Of a stretch of DNA of 64,000 nucleotides, positions 25,692 to 34,093 are shown piece by piece; within the stretch, counting starts at the first letter, position 1; every line of letters begins with the position of its first letter. The stretch lies in assembly GCF_002873455.1 (NCBI RefSeq), contig NZ_MCUN01000054.1, positions 1-64,000 on the forward strand. Direction: 5' to 3'. The notes beneath the pieces were generated by a model. It had not been told where the DNA came from. It made no database searches and saw nothing but the letters and a program-made list of their open reading frames with translations. The stretch is from Vibrio splendidus. Lineage in GTDB: Bacteria > Pseudomonadota > Gammaproteobacteria > Enterobacterales > Vibrionaceae. A program made the position numbers and the translations under genes.

Positions 25692-25706
25692 AATGGTAAG
25701 ACCAAT
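25692..25706. promoter_or_regulatory. PdhR-like operator, upstream box
   Basis: AATGGT-AAG-ACCAAT differs by one base from the E. coli PdhR consensus ATTGGT-NNN-ACCAAT. It overlaps the region just before the candidate -35. Confidence 0.6.
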
Positions 25707-25827
25707 TTCGTTGCTGTTTTAAATTTCATTTGTTAAATCATGGTTAATTCATGCTGTGTTCTATGATGCAGGTCAATTTTGCACTGGACAGTGGCGTTTT
25801 AATTATGTTAATTTCTGCCCAACTTAA

Positions 25828-25844
25828 AATTGGTATTACCAATT
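25828..25844. promoter_or_regulatory. PdhR operator, downstream box
   Basis: AATTGGTATTACCAATT is a perfect 17-base dyad that fully matches the PdhR consensus. It is 34 bases before the pdhR start codon, suited to autorepression that pyruvate relieves. Confidence 0.9.
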
Positions 25845-25877
25845 ATCAGCGAAGAAGAAAAAGAAGAATAACAAACT

Positions 25878-26639
25878 ATGGCTTATCAAAGGATTCGTCA
25901 GCCAAAACTCTCCGATGTTATCGAACAAGAGTTAGAAAGGTTGATAGTGGAAGGAACACTGGCTCCAGGGCAGCAGCTGCCGCCTGAGCGCGAACTGGCG
26001 AAACAGTTCGATGTGTCTCGTCCTTCAATCCGAGAAGCGATACAACGTTTAGAAGCAAAACGCTTGCTTACTCGCCGTCAAGGTGGAGGTACGTTTGTTA
26101 GTGAAAATATCTGGAAAAGCTTTTCAGATCCTTTGCTTAATTTGTTGTCCTCCCATTCTGAAACCCAACTAGACTTGTTGGAATCGCGTCATGCGATGGA
26201 AGGGATTTCGGCTTACTTCGCGGCATTGCGTGGCACTGATGAAGACTTTGCTCGAATTCAAGCATGCCAAGAAAAAATTCGCGGTGCGCAAGATAAAGGT
26301 GATATTGAAGCCGAATCTGCAGCGGTGATGGCTTTTCTTATTGCTTTAACAGAGGCAGCACACAATGTGGTGTTATTGCACATTGTTCGTAGCTTGGCTC
26401 CGTTACTCGAACAAAACGTCTTAGAAAATTTAAAGCTGTTGCATCGTCGTAAAGACGTTGTGGAGAAAGTGAGTATACATCGAGCTAACATTGTGGATGC
26501 GATCGTTTCAGGACAGCCAGAACAGGCGCGTGAAATGTCACACTCTCATTTAGCTTACATCGAAGAAACATTGATGGATTTGACTAAAGAAGAATCGCGC
26601 CGCGAACGTTCTTTACGTCGAATCCAACAGGGTAAATAG
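25878..26639 (+). CDS. pdhR: Pyruvate dehydrogenase complex repressor PdhR
   Basis: GntR-family repressor (FadR subgroup, 253 aa) that responds to pyruvate. The N-terminal winged helix-turn-helix (about residues 8-72) contains LPPERELAKQFDVSRPSIREAIQRLEAKRLL. The C-terminal FCD domain is the effector-binding part and includes LLESRHAMEG and HRANIVDAIVSGQPEQAREM. Upstream there is a perfect PdhR box. aceE starts 62 bases after its stop with no terminator between, consistent with a pdhR-aceEF operon. Confidence 0.96.
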   Translation: MAYQRIRQPKLSDVIEQELERLIVEGTLAPGQQLPPERELAKQFDVSRPSIREAIQRLEAKRLLTRRQGGGTFVSENIWKSFSDPLLNLLSSHSETQLDLLESRHAMEGISAYFAALRGTDEDFARIQACQEKIRGAQDKGDIEAESAAVMAFLIALTEAAHNVVLLHIVRSLAPLLEQNVLENLKLLHRRKDVVEKVSIHRANIVDAIVSGQPEQAREMSHSHLAYIEETLMDLTKEESRRERSLRRIQQGK

Positions 26640-26701
26640 CCGTAATACTTCGGCTTTTTACGTGTTTAGTAGAATCCAACTAACAAAAAGGATAGATCGC
26701 C

Positions 26702-29365
26702 ATGTCTGACATGAAGCATGACGTTGATGCTCTGGAAACTCAAGATTGGTTAGAAGCTCTTGAGTCAGTAGTACGTGAAGAAGGTGTAGAACGTGCACAG
26801 TTTTTACTAGAACAAGTTCTAGATAAAGCGCGTTTAGATGGTGTTGATATGGCTACAGGCATCAACACAAACTACATCAACACAATTCCAGCAGCACAAG
26901 AGCCAGCTTACCCTGGTGACGTAACTCTTGAGCGTCGTATTCGTTCGATTATTCGCTGGAACGCAATCATGATTGTATTGCGTGCTTCTAAGAAAGACCT
27001 AGACCTTGGTGGTCACATGGCTTCTTACCAGTCAGCTGCAGCGTTCTACGAAGTATGTTTCAACCACTTCTTCCGTGCTCCAAATGAGACGGACGGTGGC
27101 GATCTAGTTTACTACCAAGGTCACATCTCTCCAGGTATCTACTCTCGTGCATTCGTTGAAGGTCGTCTAACTGAAGAACAGCTAGATAACTTCCGTCAAG
27201 AAGTTGATGGTAAAGGTATCCCTTCTTACCCGCACCCGAAACTGATGCCTGAGTTCTGGCAGTTCCCTACTGTATCTATGGGTCTTGGTCCTATCTCTGC
27301 GATCTACCAAGCGCGCTTCCTTAAGTACCTTGATGGCCGTGGCCTGAAAGAAACTTCAGCGCAACGCGTATACGCGTTCCTAGGTGACGGTGAGATGGAT
27401 GAGCCAGAATCACGTGGTGCTATCTCTTTCGCTGCGCGTGAGAAGCTAGACAACCTATGTTTCCTAATCAACTGTAACCTACAGCGTCTAGACGGCCCTG
27501 TAATGGGTAACGGCAGCATCATTCAAGAACTTGAAGGCCTATTCAAAGGCGCAGGTTGGAACGTTGTTAAAGTTATCTGGGGTAGCAACTGGGATTCACT
27601 ACTGGCTAAAGACACGACTGGTAAGCTTCTTCAACTGATGAACGAAACTATCGATGGTGACTACCAGACATTCAAATCTAAAGATGGCGCATACGTACGT
27701 GAGCATTTCTTTGGTAAGTACCCAGAAACAGCTGCATTAGTTGCAGACATGACTGATGACGAAATCTTCGCTCTTAAGCGTGGTGGTCACGATTCTTCTA
27801 AGCTGTTTGCTGCATTCAACAATGCAAAAGAAACAAACGGTAAGCCAACTGTAATCCTAGCTAAGACTGTTAAAGGTTACGGCATGGGTGATGCAGCTGA
27901 AGGTAAGAACATTGCGCACGGTGTTAAGAAAATGGACATGACTCATGTTCAACACCTACGTGATCGCCTAGGCCTAGAAGACATTCTTTCTGATGAAAAA
28001 ATCACAGAACTTCCTTACCTGAAGTTAGAAGAAGGCACGCCTGAGTACGAATACATGCACGCTCGTCGTAACGCTCTACACGGTTACACGCCTGCACGTC
28101 TTCCTAAGTTTACTCAAGAGTTCAAGGTTCCTGAGCTAGACGCATTCGCACCTCTACTAGGTGAGCAGAAGCGTGATATCTCTACAACTATGGCTTATGT
28201 ACGTACGCTAAACATCCTTCTTAAAGACAAGAACATTGGTAAGAACATTGTTCCTATCATCTGTGATGAAGCTCGTACATTCGGTATGGAAGGTCTATTC
28301 CGTCAGGTTGGTATTTACAACCCACACGGTCAAGAATACACACCTGAAGATAAAGGCATCGTTTCTTACTACAAAGAAGCAACGTCTGGTCAAGTTCTTC
28401 AAGAAGGTATCAACGAACTAGGTTCTATGGCTTCATGGGTTGCAGCTGCAACTTCATACAGCACAAACGATCTACCGATGATCCCGTTCTACATCTACTA
28501 CTCAATGTTCGGTTTCCAACGTATTGGCGACATGGCTTGGTTAGCAGGCGACCAACAAGCTCGTGGCTTCCTACTAGGCGCTACTGCAGGTCGTACAACA
28601 CTGAATGGTGAAGGTCTACAGCACGAAGATGGTCACTCGCACATTCAAGCGAACACGATCCCTAACTGTATCTCTTACGACCCAACGTTTGCTTACGAGC
28701 TAGCGGTTATCATGCAAGACGGCATCCGTCGCATGTACGGTGAGAACCAAGAGAACGTATACTACTACCTAACAGTAATGAACGAGAACTACGCAATGCC
28801 AGCAATGCCAGAAGGCGCTGAAGAAGGCATTCGTAAGGGTATCTACAAGCTTGAATCTCACGCTGGTGCTAAGGGCAAAGTTCAACTAATGAGCTCTGGT
28901 ACTATCATGAACGAAGCGCGTAAAGCCGCTGAAATTCTAAGCGAAGAGTACGGCGTAGCATCTGACGTATTCTCTGTAACGTCGTTCAACGAACTAACTC
29001 GTGACGGCCAAGCGGTAGAGCGTGACAACATGCTTCACCCAGAAGCTGAAGAGAAAGTACCGTACATCACGACTGTTCTTGGTAAAGAACCTGCAATCGC
29101 AGTGACTGACTACATGAAGAACTACGCTGAGCAAGTACGTGCATACATGCCAACTGAGTCTTACAAAGTACTTGGTACAGATGGTTTCGGCCGTTCTGAC
29201 AGCCGTGCAAACCTACGTCGTCACTTCGAAGTTAACGCTGGCTACATCGTAGTTGCAGCTCTAACTGAACTGGCTAAACGTGGTGATATCGAGAAGTCTG
29301 TTGTTGCTGAAGCAATTGCTAAGTTCGATATCGACACTGAAAAAACTAACCCGCAATACGCATAA
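26702..29365 (+). CDS. aceE: Pyruvate dehydrogenase E1 component AceE
   Basis: Thiamine-diphosphate enzyme that decarboxylates pyruvate and transfers the acetyl unit to lipoyl groups of AceF. It is the homodimeric type: 887 aa, with both alpha- and beta-like parts in one chain. The ThDP motif GDGEMDEPES runs on to FLINCN near residue 260. HEDGHSH and a PFYIYYSMFGFQRIGD stretch lie in the transketolase-like middle domain. Codon use is strongly biased to a small set, as expected of a highly expressed gene. A GGAT-like site precedes the ATG; aceF follows 26 bases later. Confidence 0.98.
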   Translation: MSDMKHDVDALETQDWLEALESVVREEGVERAQFLLEQVLDKARLDGVDMATGINTNYINTIPAAQEPAYPGDVTLERRIRSIIRWNAIMIVLRASKKDLDLGGHMASYQSAAAFYEVCFNHFFRAPNETDGGDLVYYQGHISPGIYSRAFVEGRLTEEQLDNFRQEVDGKGIPSYPHPKLMPEFWQFPTVSMGLGPISAIYQARFLKYLDGRGLKETSAQRVYAFLGDGEMDEPESRGAISFAAREKLDNLCFLINCNLQRLDGPVMGNGSIIQELEGLFKGAGWNVVKVIWGSNWDSLLAKDTTGKLLQLMNETIDGDYQTFKSKDGAYVREHFFGKYPETAALVADMTDDEIFALKRGGHDSSKLFAAFNNAKETNGKPTVILAKTVKGYGMGDAAEGKNIAHGVKKMDMTHVQHLRDRLGLEDILSDEKITELPYLKLEEGTPEYEYMHARRNALHGYTPARLPKFTQEFKVPELDAFAPLLGEQKRDISTTMAYVRTLNILLKDKNIGKNIVPIICDEARTFGMEGLFRQVGIYNPHGQEYTPEDKGIVSYYKEATSGQVLQEGINELGSMASWVAAATSYSTNDLPMIPFYIYYSMFGFQRIGDMAWLAGDQQARGFLLGATAGRTTLNGEGLQHEDGHSHIQANTIPNCISYDPTFAYELAVIMQDGIRRMYGENQENVYYYLTVMNENYAMPAMPEGAEEGIRKGIYKLESHAGAKGKVQLMSSGTIMNEARKAAEILSEEYGVASDVFSVTSFNELTRDGQAVERDNMLHPEAEEKVPYITTVLGKEPAIAVTDYMKNYAEQVRAYMPTESYKVLGTDGFGRSDSRANLRRHFEVNAGYIVVAALTELAKRGDIEKSVVAEAIAKFDIDTEKTNPQYA

Positions 29366-29391
29366 GACTGGCATTAAGGTAGGTAAATACA

Positions 29392-31284
29392 ATGACAATC
29401 GAAATTAATGTACCAGACATCGGTGCTGACGAGGTTGAAGTAACTGAGATTCTTGTAAACGTTGGCGACAAGGTTGAAGAAGAGCAGTCACTGATCACTG
29501 TTGAAGGCGACAAAGCTTCAATGGAAGTTCCTGCGTCTCAAGCGGGTATCGTTAAAGAAATCAAGATTTCAGAAGGTGATTCTGTTTCTACTGGTTCTCT
29601 TATCATGATCTTCGAAGCGGAAGGTGCTGCAGCAGCACCGGCTGCGCCAGCAGTTGAAGCGGCGGCACCAGTTGCAGCTGCTCCTGCAGCGGCCGCTGAG
29701 CTTAAAGAAGTTCACGTTCCTGATATCGGCGGTGATGAAGTTGAAGTAACTGAAATCATGGTCGCTATCGGCGACGCAGTAGAAGAAGAGCAATCTCTTC
29801 TTACTGTTGAAGGTGACAAGGCTTCAATGGAAGTTCCTGCACCATTCGCAGGTATCGTTAAAGAAATCAAGATCGCTTCTGGTGACTCAGTTTCTACTGG
29901 TTCTCTAGTAATGGTATTTGAAGTAGCGGGTTCTGGCGCTCCAGTTGCAGCAGCTCCTGCTCCAGTGGCGGCACCAGTTGCAGCAGCTCCAGCAGCATCT
30001 GCTGAGAAAGAAGTGAACGTTCCAGATATCGGTGGCGACGAAGTAGAAGTTACTGAAATCATGGTAGCGGTTGGCGATACAGTAGAAGAAGAGCAATCTC
30101 TAATTACTGTTGAAGGCGACAAAGCTTCAATGGAAGTGCCTGCACCATTCGCTGGTACAGTAAAAGAAATCAAGATTGCAGCTGGCGACAAAGTGTCAAC
30201 AGGCTCTTCAATCATGACTTTCGTTGTTGAAGGCGCAGCTCCAGTAGCAGTAGCGGCTTCAGCTCCAGCACAAGCAGCAGCTTCGGCAGCAGCACCTGCT
30301 CCTAAAGCAGAAGCAGTAGCTCCAGCAACTGGCGACTTCCAAGAGAACGGTGACTACGCACACGCTTCTCCAGTTGTTCGTCGTCTTGCTCGCGAATTTG
30401 GCGTTAACCTTTCTAAGGTTAAAGGTACTGGTCGTAAGAGCCGCATCCTTAAAGAAGACGTTCAGTCTTACGTTAAAGATGCACTTAAGCGTCTAGAGTC
30501 TGGTGCTGCAGCATCTGGCAAAGGCGGCGACGGTTCTGCTCTTGGTCTACTACCGTGGCCAAAAGTTGACTTCAGCAAGTTCGGCGAAACTGAAGTTCAG
30601 AAGCTTTCTAAGATTAAGAAGATCTCTGGCGCTAACCTGCACCGTAACTGGGTAATGATCCCGCACGTTACACAGTGGGACAACGCAGACATCACTGAGC
30701 TAGAAGCATTCCGTAAAGAACAGAACGCAATCGAAGCGAAGAAAGACACTGGCATGAAGATCACTCCACTTGTGTTCATCATGAAAGCTGTTGCTAAAGC
30801 GCTAGAAGCATTCCCTGCATTCAACTCGTCTCTTTCTGACGATGGCGAAAGCATTATTCTTAAGAAGTACGTAAACGTGGGTATCGCTGTTGATACACCA
30901 AACGGCCTAGTTGTTCCTGTCTTCAAAGACGTGAACAAGAAAGGTATTTACGAACTATCTGAAGAACTAATGGTTGTTTCTAAGAAAGCACGTTCTGGTA
31001 AGCTAACAGCAGCAGACATGCAAGGCGGTTGTTTCACAATCTCTAGCCTTGGTGGTATTGGCGGTACTGCATTTACTCCAATCGTAAATGCTCCAGAAGT
31101 AGGTATCCTAGGTGTATCTAAGTCTGAGATTAAGCCAGTTTGGAATGGTAAAGAGTTCCAACCACGTCTACAGCTTCCACTGTCTCTATCATACGATCAC
31201 CGCGTGATCGATGGTGCTGAAGGTGCACGCTTCATTACTTTCCTAAACAGCGCACTATCTGACATTCGTCGTCTAGTACTGTAA
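29392..31284 (+). CDS. aceF: Dihydrolipoyllysine acetyltransferase AceF (pyruvate dehydrogenase E2)
   Basis: Core of the pyruvate dehydrogenase complex (630 aa), transferring acetyl groups from lipoyl arms to CoA. There are three lipoyl domains; each has GDKASMEVP, with lipoyl lysines at about residues 41, 143 and 244. Ala/Pro-rich flexible linkers separate them. The peripheral-subunit-binding domain is at about 324-361 (ASPVVRRLAREFGVNLSKVKG). The catalytic domain ends with DHRVIDG, placing the active-site histidine near 603. The lipoyl repeats are also strongly alike in DNA, especially the second and third. A terminator follows, so lpd has its own promoter. Confidence 0.98.
   Translation: MTIEINVPDIGADEVEVTEILVNVGDKVEEEQSLITVEGDKASMEVPASQAGIVKEIKISEGDSVSTGSLIMIFEAEGAAAAPAAPAVEAAAPVAAAPAAAAELKEVHVPDIGGDEVEVTEIMVAIGDAVEEEQSLLTVEGDKASMEVPAPFAGIVKEIKIASGDSVSTGSLVMVFEVAGSGAPVAAAPAPVAAPVAAAPAASAEKEVNVPDIGGDEVEVTEIMVAVGDTVEEEQSLITVEGDKASMEVPAPFAGTVKEIKIAAGDKVSTGSSIMTFVVEGAAPVAVAASAPAQAAASAAAPAPKAEAVAPATGDFQENGDYAHASPVVRRLAREFGVNLSKVKGTGRKSRILKEDVQSYVKDALKRLESGAAASGKGGDGSALGLLPWPKVDFSKFGETEVQKLSKIKKISGANLHRNWVMIPHVTQWDNADITELEAFRKEQNAIEAKKDTGMKITPLVFIMKAVAKALEAFPAFNSSLSDDGESIILKKYVNVGIAVDTPNGLVVPVFKDVNKKGIYELSEELMVVSKKARSGKLTAADMQGGCFTISSLGGIGGTAFTPIVNAPEVGILGVSKSEIKPVWNGKEFQPRLQLPLSLSYDHRVIDGAEGARFITFLNSALSDIRRLVL
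29710..30232 (+). repeat. Direct repeat of lipoyl-domain coding segments in aceF
   Basis: The second (from about 29710) and third (from about 30010) lipoyl domains share long runs of nearly identical codons, including GTTCCNGATATCGG and GTAGAAGAAGAGCAATCTCT. This suggests recent duplication or gene conversion. Confidence 0.7.
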
Positions 31285-31298
31285 TTGAGAAAGTAATT

Positions 31299-31333
31299 AT
31301 TAAGGTGACTTTCGGGTCACCTTAATTCTTTAT
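31299..31333 (+). terminator. Terminator after aceF
   Basis: ATTAAGGTGAC pairs with GTCACCTTAAT around TTTCGG, followed by TCTTTAT. Confidence 0.88.
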
Positions 31334-31526
31334 ATAAAGACTATTTTTAGAGAACAGTTTCCGGCATTTCTCATAAACTGCGGGGGAATTGTTGTCTAGC
31401 TCACAGGCTAACTTAAAGCTACTTTCACACTGTTAACATCTCTGTAAAATGTTTCCTGTTTGAAAGCCCAATAATTTTAAGAACATCTACTCAGCCTGTT
31501 AGGGATAATGACTACAAGAGGTCACA

Positions 31527-32954
31527 ATGAGCAAAGAAATTAAAGCCCAAGTTGTTGTACTTGGTTCAGGTCCTGCTGGCTACTCAGCGGCATTCCGTTG
31601 TGCGGATTTAGGTCTAGAAACAGTACTAGTTGAACGTTACAGCACTCTTGGTGGTGTATGTCTAAACGTTGGTTGTATTCCATCAAAAGCACTTCTTCAC
31701 GTATCTAAAGTAATTGAAGAAGCAAAAGCGATGGCAGAGCACGGCGTTGTATTCGGCGAGCCACAAACGGACATCAACAAAGTTCGTATCTGGAAAGACA
31801 AAGTAGTTGATCAACTGACTGGCGGTCTTGGCGGTATGGCTAAGATGCGTAATGTTACTGTTGTTAACGGTTTCGGTAAGTTTACTGGTCCTAACAGCAT
31901 CGAAGTTGTTGGCGAAGAAACGACAACAATTAACTTTGATAATGCAATCATTGCAGCGGGTTCTCGCCCAATCAAACTTCCGTTCATTCCACATGAAGAC
32001 CCACGTATTTGGGATTCTACGGATGCACTAGAACTAAACGAAGTACCAGAAAAACTGCTTATCATGGGCGGCGGTATCATCGGTCTTGAGATGGGTACGG
32101 TTTACCACTCTCTAGGTTCTAAAGTTGAAGTTGTTGAGATGTTCGATCAAGTTATCCCTGCAGCGGATAAAGACATCGTTAAAGTCTTCACTAAACGTAT
32201 CAAGAACAAGTTCAAGCTAATGCTTGAAACCAAAGTGACTGCTGTTGAAGCGAAAGAAGACGGTATCTACGTTTCAATGGAAGGCAAAAAAGCACCAGCT
32301 GAAGCTGAGCGTTACGATGCTGTTCTTGTTGCTATCGGTCGTGTTCCAAACGGTGCACTTATCGACGCTGAAAAAGCGGGTATCGAAGTTGATGAGCGCG
32401 GTTTCATCAATGTTGATAAGCAAATGCGTACTAACGTTCCTCACATCCACGCGATCGGTGACGTTGTTGGTCAACCAATGCTTGCTCACAAAGGTGTGCA
32501 TGAAGGTCACGTAGCGGCTGAAGTTATCTCTGGTAAGAAGCACTACTTCGACCCTAAAGTAATCCCATCAATTGCGTACACTGAGCCAGAAGTCGCTTGG
32601 GTAGGTAAGACTGAGAAAGAAGCGAAAGCTGAAGGCATCAACTACGAAGTTGCATCTTTCCCTTGGGCTGCTTCTGGTCGTGCAATCGCTTCTGACTGTG
32701 CAGACGGCGTTACTAAGATGATCTTCGATAAAGATACTCATCGCGTAATCGGTGGTGCTGTTGTTGGTACTAACGGTGGTGAACTTCTTGGTGAAATCGG
32801 CCTAGCAATCGAAATGGGTTGTGATGCTGAAGATATCGCACTGACTATCCACGCTCACCCAACTCTACATGAGTCTGTTGGTCTAGCTGCGGAAGTATTC
32901 GAAGGCTCAATCACTGACCTTCCAAATAAGAAAGCAGTGAAAAAGAAGAAGTAA
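31527..32954 (+). CDS. lpdA: Dihydrolipoamide dehydrogenase Lpd (E3)
   Basis: FAD-dependent disulfide oxidoreductase that reoxidises dihydrolipoyl groups for the pyruvate and 2-oxoglutarate dehydrogenases and the glycine cleavage system. The FAD motif GSGPAGYSAA is near residue 13. The redox pair Cys45/Cys50 is in GGVCLNVGCIPSK. A second dinucleotide fold for NAD is GGGIIGLEMGTVYHSLG. The C-terminal dimer interface has the catalytic HAHPTLHES. 475 aa is normal. AAGAGGTC precedes the ATG. The 193 bases after the aceF terminator must contain a separate promoter, but no clear element stands out. Confidence 0.98.
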   Translation: MSKEIKAQVVVLGSGPAGYSAAFRCADLGLETVLVERYSTLGGVCLNVGCIPSKALLHVSKVIEEAKAMAEHGVVFGEPQTDINKVRIWKDKVVDQLTGGLGGMAKMRNVTVVNGFGKFTGPNSIEVVGEETTTINFDNAIIAAGSRPIKLPFIPHEDPRIWDSTDALELNEVPEKLLIMGGGIIGLEMGTVYHSLGSKVEVVEMFDQVIPAADKDIVKVFTKRIKNKFKLMLETKVTAVEAKEDGIYVSMEGKKAPAEAERYDAVLVAIGRVPNGALIDAEKAGIEVDERGFINVDKQMRTNVPHIHAIGDVVGQPMLAHKGVHEGHVAAEVISGKKHYFDPKVIPSIAYTEPEVAWVGKTEKEAKAEGINYEVASFPWAASGRAIASDCADGVTKMIFDKDTHRVIGGAVVGTNGGELLGEIGLAIEMGCDAEDIALTIHAHPTLHESVGLAAEVFEGSITDLPNKKAVKKKK

Positions 32955-32982
32955 CTCTTCTTTAGCCACTCGCTAATGTTTT

Positions 32983-33012
32983 AAAAGCCGCTGATTCGTC
33001 AGCGGTTTTTTT
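32983..33012 (+). terminator. Terminator after lpd
   Basis: AAAAGCCGCTGA pairs with TCAGCGGTTTTT around TTCG (one G-T wobble), then more T residues. Confidence 0.93.
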
Positions 33013-33036
33013 ATGCCTGAAGAAAAGAGCAGAAAC

Positions 33037-33088
33037 ATTTCATTCGAGATACGAGTACGCTGCGCTTCGGAATGCGAAGAGCGACTAC
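33037..33088. repeat. GC-rich REP-like hairpin between lpd and luxR
   Basis: TTCATTCGAGATACGAGTACGC is followed by CGCTTCG-GAATG-CGAAGAGCG, a compact hairpin. Similar CGAGTACGC/CGCTTCG strings are common between Vibrio genes, but repetition cannot be tested here. No reading frame is present. Confidence 0.4.
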
Positions 33089-33095
33089 ACTCCAC

Positions 33096-33127
33096 AAAAA
33101 AAGGGCCGACCCATTAGGCCAACCCTT
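33096..33127 (-). terminator. Terminator after luxR
   Basis: On the minus strand AAGGGTTGGCC pairs with GGTCGGCCCTT (wobbles allowed) around TAATG, then seven T residues. The left arm is nearly the same as that of the yacG terminator. Confidence 0.92.
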
Positions 33128-33151
33128 AAATTATTTACTCGAATCTTGAAG

Positions 33152-33757
33152 CTATTTATAGATGCACAGCATGTTCAAGTAGCTGTCCGTCAAGGTCGAA
33201 AGTTCTTCTTGAGTATCTACACGTTTCGCTTGGATGAACAACGAGTAGCAAATGCCGTGGAATAGGTTCGCTAGATGTTTAGGATCGTGATCGTCGCAAA
33301 CTTCGCCGCGTTCAATCGCTTTGCTAAACATGTTTTGTACTAACATCTGGTTAGTGCGGTTAGTGGTTACAAACAGAGGCCACACTTCATCACGAGTCGA
33401 AGCGCTCCATTCAAACCATACGTTCAACCAATGGCTATCGTGAGCCACTAACGTCACCATTTCAGTCGCAATATTATGTAAGTTCTCTTTTGCGTGAATA
33501 TCTAAGTCGATATTGTCTGAAAGGAAGTTAGAGAATTGGCGAACTACGTGATTAAGCACTTCATCAACCAGGTCTTCTCGGGTTGGGAAGTAGTTAAATA
33601 CCGTTGCAACCGATACTTGAGCAATGTCTGCGATGTCAGCATGACCGCCACGGCCAATGCCTCGACGAGAGAAGACTTCAAGAGCGATCTCCATCAATTG
33701 CAGTTTTCTTTTTAGGGGTGAAAGCCTAGTTCTAGGTCTCTTAGAGATTGAGTCCAT
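33152..33757 (-). CDS. luxR: Quorum-sensing master regulator, LuxR/HapR/SmcR family
   Basis: TetR-type transcription factor (201 aa) at the end of the Vibrio quorum-sensing cascade; at high cell density it controls light production, protease, competence, biofilm and virulence genes, depending on the species. The basic arm KRPRTRLSPLKRK is followed by a helix-turn-helix with DIAQVSVATVFNYFPTREDLV (about residues 43-63), identical in style to V. harveyi LuxR and HapR. The rest is the dimerisation and ligand-pocket domain. It is unrelated to V. fischeri LuxR. AAGG is eight bases before the ATG and overlaps the likely Qrr pairing site. Located opposite hpt, as in V. cholerae. Confidence 0.97.
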   Translation of the reverse strand: MDSISKRPRTRLSPLKRKLQLMEIALEVFSRRGIGRGGHADIADIAQVSVATVFNYFPTREDLVDEVLNHVVRQFSNFLSDNIDLDIHAKENLHNIATEMVTLVAHDSHWLNVWFEWSASTRDEVWPLFVTTNRTNQMLVQNMFSKAIERGEVCDDHDPKHLANLFHGICYSLFIQAKRVDTQEELSTLTDSYLNMLCIYK

Positions 33758-33765
33758 TTTGTTTT

Positions 33766-33776
33766 CCTTGCCAACG
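33766..33776 (-). promoter_or_regulatory. Predicted Qrr sRNA pairing site over the luxR Shine-Dalgarno
   Basis: On the minus strand CGTTGGCAAGG lies nine bases before the luxR ATG. The GTTGGC part complements the GCCAAC in the conserved core of Vibrio Qrr RNAs, and AAGG is the ribosome-binding site. Pairing would block translation and destabilise the mRNA, as known for luxR and hapR. The exact Qrr sequences of this strain are not in the window. Confidence 0.65.
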
Positions 33777-33819
33777 AATTTTTTATATTAATGATTTTAT
33801 TATTATTTAAGCCAAGATG

Positions 33820-33848
33820 AGTGTAATGGTGCATATGCAAATGGTCAA
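33820..33848 (-). promoter_or_regulatory. luxR promoter with palindrome in the spacer
   Basis: On the minus strand TTGACC (33848-33843) and TACACT (33825-33820) are separated by 17 bases, predicting an untranslated leader of about 55-60 bases. The spacer contains the perfect palindrome TGCATATGCA (33830-33839), a plausible binding site for a repressor such as AphA, which is known to repress luxR/hapR in vibrios. Confidence 0.6.
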
Positions 33849-33875
33849 TCCTTTGAGCTTGTTTTATAGGCAGTT

Positions 33876-33915
33876 ACATCAAACTTGATCCATAAAGCGT
33901 GATCAGGATTGATGT
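33876..33915. promoter_or_regulatory. Large dyad between luxR and hpt
   Basis: ACATCAAACTTGATC and GATCAGGATTGATGT form inverted 15-base arms (one mismatch and one wobble if transcribed) around the ten-base loop CATAAAGCGT. No T-run lies on either side, so it is not a terminator. It is about 28 bases upstream of the luxR -35. It and the rest of the 336-base gap (33758-34093) contain no gene. Confidence 0.6.
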
Positions 33916-34093
33916 GAAAGGAAGCGAATATTGGATAGGGCATCAGCGCACACTTCGTTGAGAATGTATGAGTAAATTCGAGCCAGAAGGTGGTGTGGGT
34001 ATTTGAGCAATGCTAGACTTACCCACAAAATTGAGCGGCACCAATGGCAAACTGTCTACACTTGTCGCAATCACCAAATAAAATGAGAGCAGT

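Larger units (their letters stand above)
25447..25877 (+). promoter_or_regulatory. pdhR-aceEF control region
   Basis: This is the rest of a 483-base non-coding gap. Its first 240 bases are AT-rich and show nothing definite. A possible promoter is TTGCTG (25711) with TTAAAT (25733). Two PdhR-like boxes lie at 25692-25706 and 25828-25844, the first just upstream and the second downstream of that promoter. The 78-codon frame at 25751-25987 crosses the operator and overlaps pdhR, and is not counted as a gene. Confidence 0.5.

Noticed and set aside
25751..25987. 78-codon frame upstream of and overlapping pdhR
   Set aside because: It spans the PdhR operator and enters pdhR in another frame. The Arg/Ser-rich product looks like read-through of a shifted frame.
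29712..30215. 167-codon open frame antisense to aceF
   Set aside because: It runs opposite the repeated lipoyl and Ala/Pro-rich codons, whose bias removes stops from that frame. The product is a low-complexity Ser/Thr/Ala protein with repeats mirroring AceF, and there is no ribosome-binding site.
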